This document shows, in pieces, positions 58,811-64,000 of a DNA stretch of 64,000 nucleotides. How positions within the stretch are numbered: the first letter of the stretch is position 1; each line of letters starts with the position of its first letter. Where the stretch lies: positions 42,433 to 106,432 of the forward strand of contig URBQ01000001.1 of assembly GCA_900546115.1 (NCBI GenBank), read 5' to 3'. Both the position numbers and the translations under genes were made by a program. The notes under the pieces were generated by a model, which saw nothing but the letters and a program-made list of their open reading frames with translations, did not search any database and was not told the DNA's origin. This stretch comes from an uncultured Collinsella sp. Lineage in GTDB: Bacteria > Actinomycetota > Coriobacteriia > Coriobacteriales > Coriobacteriaceae.

Positions 58811-59926
58811 TTGAAGCGCACGATAATCAACCCGTTTAAGCCGACCGCTGGCGCTGAACCTCCGGTCCTTATCGGACGCGAGCGGGTTATTGATGATTTT
58901 AGGGACGGCATCGAAGAAGGCGTGGGCGCCCCCGGAAGGCTCATGCGCATTACCGGCCCGCGCGGGTCGGGCAAGACGGCGCTGTTGACAGAGCTCGGCG
59001 ATATTGCGAAGTCGTATGGTTGGCGCGTGGTTGACGTGACTGCGGCGGGCAGTATCGTCGACGCCATCCAACATGAGCTCGCACGCACCTCGGACAATAC
59101 CGAGCTTCATTTAGAAGCAAGTCTTGGTGTGGTGAAAGCGGGCGTATCTAAGTCCTTGACCGGGCCTGAGACGTTGCGGGGCGTCTTGACGAGCGTGGCG
59201 TCGCGGGAAACGCAACATGGTGCCGGTCTGCTGGTGACGGTCGATGAAATACAGGATGCGGATGCTGATGACGTGCGGCTCGTTGCAGCGGCCGTGCAGC
59301 ACCTTATCCGCGAACGCAAGAATATCGCGTTTGTATTTGCTGGCTTGACCATGGGCGTAATGGACCTCATCAACGGCCGTGCCCTTACATTTCTACAACG
59401 AGCTAAGGCTGAGGAGCTCGCCTCGATTCCGCTGTCGGATGTTTCGGATTCGATGGCTTCAACCGTGGAAGGTGCCGGTTTGCACTTGGATGGCAAGGCG
59501 CTTGAAATGACGGCTTGTGCTACGAGGGGATATGCGTATCTCGTGCAACTCGTGGGCTATCGCGTATTCGCGAATGCGCGCAGGCATGCCGACCGCGATG
59601 CGTCGATTTCACTTGAGGATGCCCAGAAGGGCATTGAAGATGCGTATGGGGAGTTTGAGGGCTCCATGCTCGACGTTGCCCTTGCCGATTTGCCGCTTCG
59701 CGCGATTGAGTACCTCATTGCCATGGCCAAGCATGAGGGGAATGTGCCGACCAAAGAGATCGCAGCGGGGCTCTCCTTGCCCCCTGCGAGCCTGACAGCG
59801 ACACGACGGCAACTTATCAAGGCACAGGTTATCGATGCGCCCTCACGTGGCATGGTGAGGTTCTCGATTCCATTGCTGCGCGAATATCTGCTTAAGAGCT
59901 CGAATGAAATCCTATCAAGATATTGA
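58811..59926 (+). CDS. AAA ATPase with C-terminal winged helix (Orc1/Cdc6-like layout)
   Basis: 371 residues. An N-terminal IGRERVIDDFRDGIEEG segment, Walker A MRITGPRGSGKTALL (~residue 51), Walker B LLVTVDEIQDADADD (~142), sensor-like IAFVFAGLTMG (~175), and a C-terminal helical/winged part (PTKEIAAGLSLPPASLTATRRQL; GMVRFSIPLLREYLLK). Layout resembles ORC/Cdc6 or STAND-type ATPases in bacterial accessory genes; function unknown. TTG 58811 is favoured by AGGAAGG eight bases upstream; GTG 58802 is the alternative. Expressed from the repeat-bearing promoter. Confidence 0.75.
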   Translation: MKRTIINPFKPTAGAEPPVLIGRERVIDDFRDGIEEGVGAPGRLMRITGPRGSGKTALLTELGDIAKSYGWRVVDVTAAGSIVDAIQHELARTSDNTELHLEASLGVVKAGVSKSLTGPETLRGVLTSVASRETQHGAGLLVTVDEIQDADADDVRLVAAAVQHLIRERKNIAFVFAGLTMGVMDLINGRALTFLQRAKAEELASIPLSDVSDSMASTVEGAGLHLDGKALEMTACATRGYAYLVQLVGYRVFANARRHADRDASISLEDAQKGIEDAYGEFEGSMLDVALADLPLRAIEYLIAMAKHEGNVPTKEIAAGLSLPPASLTATRRQLIKAQVIDAPSRGMVRFSIPLLREYLLKSSNEILSRY

Positions 59927-60016
59927 TATTTGTCGGATAGCTTGAAGGGGCCAAAAGCCAACGTCAGAGACTAAAAACGGCCTTCAACGCCGGCGATTGG
60001 TCCCTGCCAACCCAAA

Positions 60017-60052
60017 GAAGCCGCCGCAGGGATGGTTCCTGCGGCGGCTTCT
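60017..60052. terminator. Bidirectional terminator
   Basis: Stem GAAGCCGCCGCAGG / CCTGCGGCGGCTTC with TT ends, between the convergent AAA ATPase and hypothetical genes. Confidence 0.8.
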
Positions 60053-60080
60053 TGCATCGTAGGGCGGAAATGATCGCCGA

Positions 60081-60119
60081 AAACCACCACAAAGGGGACG
60101 GGCACCTTTGTGGTGGTGG
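60081..60119. repeat. Repeat family B, isolated copy
   Basis: Arms AAACCACCACAAAGG and CCTTTGTGGTGGTG around a GGACGGGCA centre. Confidence 0.75.
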
Positions 60120-60171
60120 GGAGCGAGCTCGATGTCGCCGTTCGGGTTGAGCAACATTTCAATGAAAACCT

Positions 60172-60840
60172 CTACAGGATTTCGTCCGGGCTGGCGGATT
60201 TGGTCGTTTTGGGGATGCCGAGTTTGGACGATGCGAAATCGTCAACATTGTCCTTGATTCCATCTTTAGTGAAGACGGTGACCGTATAGGTGCTGTGCCC
60301 AAATTCGCTTTTGTCGCGTATCGCCCAGGCCTGCCAGTAGGCAGCTCTGCCTCGCTCTCTGATTTTTCCTATGCGGCGGAGTTCTGTTCGCTTTAATTTC
60401 TGGTCGCTGTCGACGGTTCGGCCGACCTCATCGGTGAGCCCGCACTGTTCAAGCAGTTTGTCGAGGACTTGGTTCATGTGACGCTCATCGGTGTTTGGAG
60501 CATAGTCGTAAGCGAGGGTGATGGAGGCAAGGGGTTGGTCATCGATCAGATAGTTCATCGCTTGAGGTTCAAGGTTGAAGTAGGGAGAACGTCCGTCGAC
60601 CTGACCGAGCAGCGGCAGCTTTGACCGCCAAAGCCCGGTGGGAATTGCATCTTCGTAGAGCACACCGCGGCAGATAAAGGAGAGCGAGGTGGCACGCGAG
60701 CCGGCGTCGACCATCCCGCACAAATCGAAGGGCGAGGCGATACCCAGGGAAAAGGGTGTGACGACGATAAGAAAGAGCATCACGATGGGTATGGCGAGAA
60801 TGGCAATGACGTTGCGAGCAGTAGAATAAGACGACTTCAT
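60172..60840 (-). CDS. Membrane-anchored protein of unknown function
   Basis: 222 residues: N-terminal hydrophobic segment (VIAILAIPIVMLFLIVVTPF) and an extracytoplasmic alpha/beta part with Cys at three places (FDLCGMV, SFICRGV, LEQCGLT). No family recognised. ATG 60840 has AAGGAG five bases upstream. Comparable in size to the protein at 57494; convergent with the AAA ATPase gene. Confidence 0.65.
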   Translation of the reverse strand: MKSSYSTARNVIAILAIPIVMLFLIVVTPFSLGIASPFDLCGMVDAGSRATSLSFICRGVLYEDAIPTGLWRSKLPLLGQVDGRSPYFNLEPQAMNYLIDDQPLASITLAYDYAPNTDERHMNQVLDKLLEQCGLTDEVGRTVDSDQKLKRTELRRIGKIRERGRAAYWQAWAIRDKSEFGHSTYTVTVFTKDGIKDNVDDFASSKLGIPKTTKSASPDEIL

Positions 60841-60963
60841 ATCTGCTCCTTGAGACGAAGAGCTATCAAGAACGAGAGAAATGAATATGCTTTAATCACA
60901 GTTCATTTTAACCTCAATACGAGCAGGAATAACGGATATTAGGAGCGAGCTCGATGTTGATGT

Positions 60964-61002
60964 GGACCAACACAAAGGTGCCTGTCCCCTTTGTGGTGGT
61001 TC
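60964..61002. repeat. Repeat family B, copy before the second array
   Basis: GGACCAACACAAAGG and CCTTTGTGGTGGTTCC around TGCCTGTCC. As at 58326, it sits just before a family C array. Confidence 0.7.
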
Positions 61003-61008
61003 CGTTTG

Positions 61009-61143
61009 TCTCGATCTGTAACAGCTGGGCTGTTAAAAGCGGGCCTGGTGTTACAGATTGAGATTTTTGGGCGGGGCTCCGCACTCCATCTCAATCTGTA
61101 ACACCTGGGACCGAAAAGGGCTGCCAGATGTTACAGATTGAGA
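61009..61143. repeat. Family C array: two 55-bp dyads, 80-bp period
   Basis: Units start at 61009 and 61089, with arms TCTCGATCTGTAACA / TGTTACAGATTGAGA and TCTCAATCTGTAACA / TGTTACAGATTGAGA. The spacer GGGCGGGGCTCCGC matches the first spacer of the 58371 array in part. It fills the 480-bp gap before clpB together with the operator motif. Confidence 0.85.
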
Positions 61144-61205
61144 CAGTTGGGTTCCACGGTCGCGCCGGACCGACACTCTCAAGTCCTATCTTTCAATCAC
61201 TCAGA

Positions 61206-61232
61206 AAATCTTATATATAGAGACTTAGATTT
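61206..61232. promoter_or_regulatory. Shared heat-shock operator-like motif, clpB copy
   Basis: AAATCTTA-N11-TTAGATTT, followed by ATGTATAAG, 90 bp before clpB. Identical arms and spacing to the dnaK copy, and the N11 agrees at most positions (TAT.A...GAC). Confidence 0.6.
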
Positions 61233-61321
61233 ATGTATAAGATCGCGCAAAGCTGGCAACAATACTTCTCGAACAACGTGAAGCCGCCCCGTAGGGCGGC
61301 CACCCCAAGAGAGGTGATTCC

Positions 61322-63949
61322 ATGAGAATCGATAAGCTAGCAATGACGTCGCGCGAGGCGCTGCAGACCGCCATGAGCACGGCTGCCGATGCGCAGGCCG
61401 GCGCGGTGGAGCCGATTCACCTGCTGTCCGCCCTGCTCGGTGCCGGCGAGCGCAATATCTCCGTGATCATCGAGCGCATCGGTGCCGACCCGGCCCAGCT
61501 CGTACGCTCCACACAAGATGCCATCGACCACGCGCCCAAGGTTTCGGGCGAGGGCCAGCAGATGGGCCTGTCCAACGAGCTCGTCCGCGTCATCGAAAAG
61601 GCCGAGAAAAAGGCCACCAAGATGGGCGACAGCTTTGTGGTGACCGAGCATCTGCTGATGGCGCTTGCCGAGGACAAGGGCGAGGCCGGCCGCGTGCTGC
61701 GCGACGCCGGCGTGACCAAGGAGCGCATCGAGCAGGTCTACGAGGAGCTGCGCGGCGATGACCGCGTGACGTCTGCCGAGGACAAGACGCAGTTTGAGGC
61801 GCTGGAGCAGTATGGTCGCAACATCTGCGACCTCGCCCGCGCCGGCAAGCTCGACCCGGTCATCGGCCGTACCGACGAGATTCGCCGCACCATCCAAGTC
61901 CTGTCCCGCCGCACTAAGAACAACCCCGTGCTCATTGGCGAGCCGGGCGTCGGCAAGACGGCCATCGTCGAGGGCATCGCCCAGCGTATCGTGGCCGGCG
62001 ACGTGCCGAGCACGCTGCGCGACCGCGACCTCATCGAGCTCGACATGAGCGCGCTGGTCGCCGGTGCCAAGTACCGTGGTGAGTTCGAGGACCGCTTGAA
62101 GGCTGTGCTCAAGGAAGTCCAAAAGGCGCAAGGCAAGGTCATCCTGTTCATCGATGAGCTCCATACCATCGTGGGTGCGGGTGCCACCGAGGGTTCCATG
62201 GACGCCGGCAACATCCTCAAGCCGGCGCTTGCCCGTGGCGACCTGCATGCGATCGGCGCGACCACGCTCGACGAGTACCGTAAGTACATCGAGAAGGACG
62301 CGGCGCTCGCCCGTCGTTTCCAGACCGTAATGGTGAGCGAGCCTACCGTCGAGGACACCATCTCGATTCTGCGTGGCCTCAAGGAGAAGTACGAGATCTT
62401 CCACGGCGTGCATATCACCGATAGCGCGCTCGTGGCCGCCGCCGACCTCTCCGATCGCTACATCGCCGACCGCTTCCTGCCCGACAAGGCCATCGACCTG
62501 GTCGATGAGGCCGCAAGCCGCCTGCGCATGGAGCTCGACAGCATGCCGGTCGAGATCGACGCCACCACGCGTCAGCTCACCCAGCTGCAGATCGAGGAGC
62601 AGGCGCTCATGAAGGAGACCGATGACGCCTCCAAGGAGCGTCTGGAAGCCCTGCGCCAGGAGATTGCCGAGGTCCAGGAAAAGCTCAACGTGCAAAAGGC
62701 CGGCTGGCTCAACCAAAAGAACGCCATCGACCACGTGCAGGAGCTCAAGGGACAGCTCGACGAGGCCAAGAGCGAAGAGGAGCGTGCGACGCGCAACGGC
62801 GACCTAGGCCGTGCGTCCGAGCTGCGCTACTCTGTGATTCCGGGTCTGCAGCAGCAGATTCAGGATTCCGAGGCTGCGCTCGAGGCACAAAAGCAGCAGG
62901 ACGGCGAGGGTCTCAACGAGCAGGTGACCTCCGACGAGATCGCCGAGGTCGTGAGCGCCTGGACCGGCGTGCCCGTGTCCAAGATGATGCAGGGCGAGCT
63001 CGACAAGCTCAAGGGCTTGGAGGGTGAGCTGCATAAGCGCGTCATCGGTCAGGACGAGGCCGTCTCCGCCGTCGCCGCAGCTGTGCGCCGCAGCCGCGCG
63101 GGCCTCTCCGATCCGGACAAGCCCATCGGCAGCTTCTTCTTCCTGGGCCCCACCGGCGTGGGCAAGACCGAGCTCGCCAAGGCGCTGGCCGAGTGCCTGT
63201 TCGACGACGAGCGCGCACTTGTGCGTATCGACATGTCCGAGTACATGGAGAAGTTCAGCGTCCAGCGTCTGATCGGTGCGCCCCCGGGATACGTGGGTTA
63301 CGACGAGGGTGGTCAGCTCACCGAGGCTGTGCGCCGTCGTCCGTACTCCGTGATCTTGCTCGACGAGATGGAGAAGGCTCATCCGGATGTCTTCAACGTG
63401 CTGCTGCAGGTGCTCGACGACGGTCGTCTGACCGACGGCCAGGGTCGTCAGGTGTCCTTCAAGAACACGATCATCATCATGACATCTAACGTGGGCTCCA
63501 AGGCTATCGCCGAGCTTTCCGGCAAGGACGAGGAGGGGATGCGCCATCAGGTCGACGCGGCCATGGCCCAGACCTTCCGCCCCGAGTTCCTCAACCGTAT
63601 CGACGATATCGTGGTGTTCCATCCGCTCGGCATGGCGCAGATCGAGAAGATCGTCGACATCCAGCTTGCCGACGTCCGCGCACGCCTGGCTAAGGAGCGC
63701 ATGACGCTTGCCATCACCCCGGCGGCCAAGCAGATGCTCGCCGTGGGCGGCCTGGACCCCGTGTTCGGTGCCCGTCCGCTCAAGCGTCTGGTTCAGCGCG
63801 AGGTCGTGGATGCCATCGCTGCCGCTATCATCGACGGCAGGGTGCGCGAGGGCGATCAGGTGACGGTCGATGCCGACAAGGACGGCGGCTTTACCGTCGT
63901 GTGCGACAACACGCCGACGGCCACCTACGAGGTCCCAGACGCCGAGTAG
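61322..63949 (+). CDS. clpB: Disaggregase ClpB
   Basis: 875 residues. N-terminal double-Clp domain (1-~145), NBD1 with Walker [16 protein letters not shown] (~205) and [17 protein letters not shown], middle coiled-coil domain (~400-530) that marks ClpB rather than ClpA/C, NBD2 with [16 protein letters not shown] (~608) and [16 protein letters not shown], and the [13 protein letters not shown] sensor-2 region. Together with DnaK/DnaJ/GrpE it pulls proteins out of aggregates. ATG 61322 follows GAGAGGTG. Likely controlled with dnaK through the shared motif. Confidence 0.97.
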   Translation: MRIDKLAMTSREALQTAMSTAADAQAGAVEPIHLLSALLGAGERNISVIIERIGADPAQLVRSTQDAIDHAPKVSGEGQQMGLSNELVRVIEKAEKKATKMGDSFVVTEHLLMALAEDKGEAGRVLRDAGVTKERIEQVYEELRGDDRVTSAEDKTQFEALEQYGRNICDLARAGKLDPVIGRTDEIRRTIQVLSRRTKNNPVLIGEPGVGKTAIVEGIAQRIVAGDVPSTLRDRDLIELDMSALVAGAKYRGEFEDRLKAVLKEVQKAQGKVILFIDELHTIVGAGATEGSMDAGNILKPALARGDLHAIGATTLDEYRKYIEKDAALARRFQTVMVSEPTVEDTISILRGLKEKYEIFHGVHITDSALVAAADLSDRYIADRFLPDKAIDLVDEAASRLRMELDSMPVEIDATTRQLTQLQIEEQALMKETDDASKERLEALRQEIAEVQEKLNVQKAGWLNQKNAIDHVQELKGQLDEAKSEEERATRNGDLGRASELRYSVIPGLQQQIQDSEAALEAQKQQDGEGLNEQVTSDEIAEVVSAWTGVPVSKMMQGELDKLKGLEGELHKRVIGQDEAVSAVAAAVRRSRAGLSDPDKPIGSFFFLGPTGVGKTELAKALAECLFDDERALVRIDMSEYMEKFSVQRLIGAPPGYVGYDEGGQLTEAVRRRPYSVILLDEMEKAHPDVFNVLLQVLDDGRLTDGQGRQVSFKNTIIIMTSNVGSKAIAELSGKDEEGMRHQVDAAMAQTFRPEFLNRIDDIVVFHPLGMAQIEKIVDIQLADVRARLAKERMTLAITPAAKQMLAVGGLDPVFGARPLKRLVQREVVDAIAAAIIDGRVREGDQVTVDADKDGGFTVVCDNTPTATYEVPDAE

Positions 63950-63973
63950 ATTTTGGGACCGGCTTTAAAACCG

Positions 63974-64000
63974 CCCCTCATCGCAAAACGCCAAGGGCGG
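63974..64000 (+). terminator. Likely clpB terminator, cut by window end
   Basis: CCGCCC and GGGCGG arms at 63975 and 63995, the second ending at the last base of the window; any T-tract lies outside. Confidence 0.4.

Overview
The window is high-GC DNA with dense coding on both strands and gene content typical of a gut Coriobacteriia, most likely a Collinsella-type actinomycete. The pointers are the dnaK-grpE-dnaJ-hspR heat-shock operon, many PTS and 6-phospho-beta-glucosidase genes, a nadABC-niaR operon and an incomplete set of hydrogenase-maturation genes. The genus is inferred from content and style; no search was run.

Layout. 1-2.4 kb: the 5' part of a Mg2+ P-type ATPase gene (mgtA) with a candidate leader peptide, divergent from pyrE. 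2.4-3.9 kb: an IS1111-type IS110-family element. 4.1-18.8 kb: a carbohydrate locus with a DUF1593 protein, an alpha/beta-hydrolase, a beta-glucoside PTS IIBC, a DUF4038/GH140-like hydrolase, an RpiR regulator, a GH106-like protein, an AraC regulator, a GH1 6-phospho-beta-glucosidase, a HAD phosphatase and a stand-alone IIA(Glc). Together these look like uptake and stepwise trimming of plant-type glycosides. 18.8-20.8 kb: an AT-richer stretch with two lipoproteins and a 3' tRNA fragment. 21.1-21.7 kb: a phosphoglycolate-phosphatase-like gene.

21.9-28.2 kb is a 6.3-kb cellobiose-type PTS island (LicR-like regulator, IIB, IIC, IIA, 6-phospho-beta-glucosidase, HPr-like). It is bounded by a perfect 43-bp direct repeat made of hypE coding sequence. 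The island separates hypE from its own last codons, which lie 6.3 kb away at 21866-21876. 28.2-35 kb: hypE (3' end displaced), hypD, hypC, hypF (with an in-frame low-GC insert), a NikR-like regulator, a small helical protein and thioredoxin, all on the minus strand; a divergent UDG-like gene follows.

35.8-45.3 kb is an acquired module lying between degraded IS3/IS21 remnants: ECF S component, EcfT, fused EcfA, AraC regulator and a pair of half-ABC transporters (YbtPQ/IrtAB type). Metallophore or another small nutrient is a plausible but unproven substrate. 45.5-49.4 kb: nadA-nadB-nadC-niaR with an upstream nested palindrome that is probably the NiaR operator. 49.6 kb: a 2[4Fe-4S] ferredoxin. 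50.4-54.7 kb: dnaK-grpE-dnaJ-hspR. 55-57.3 kb: an aconitase-family hydratase. 57.5-60.8 kb: two membrane-anchored hypotheticals around an AAA ATPase. 61.3-63.9 kb: clpB, sharing an operator-like motif with dnaK.

Intergenic DNA is unusually rich in palindromic repeats. At least five families recur (called A-E here), including 55-bp dyads repeated with an exact 80-bp period at two loci, and a 64-bp double hairpin whose copies show compensatory base changes.
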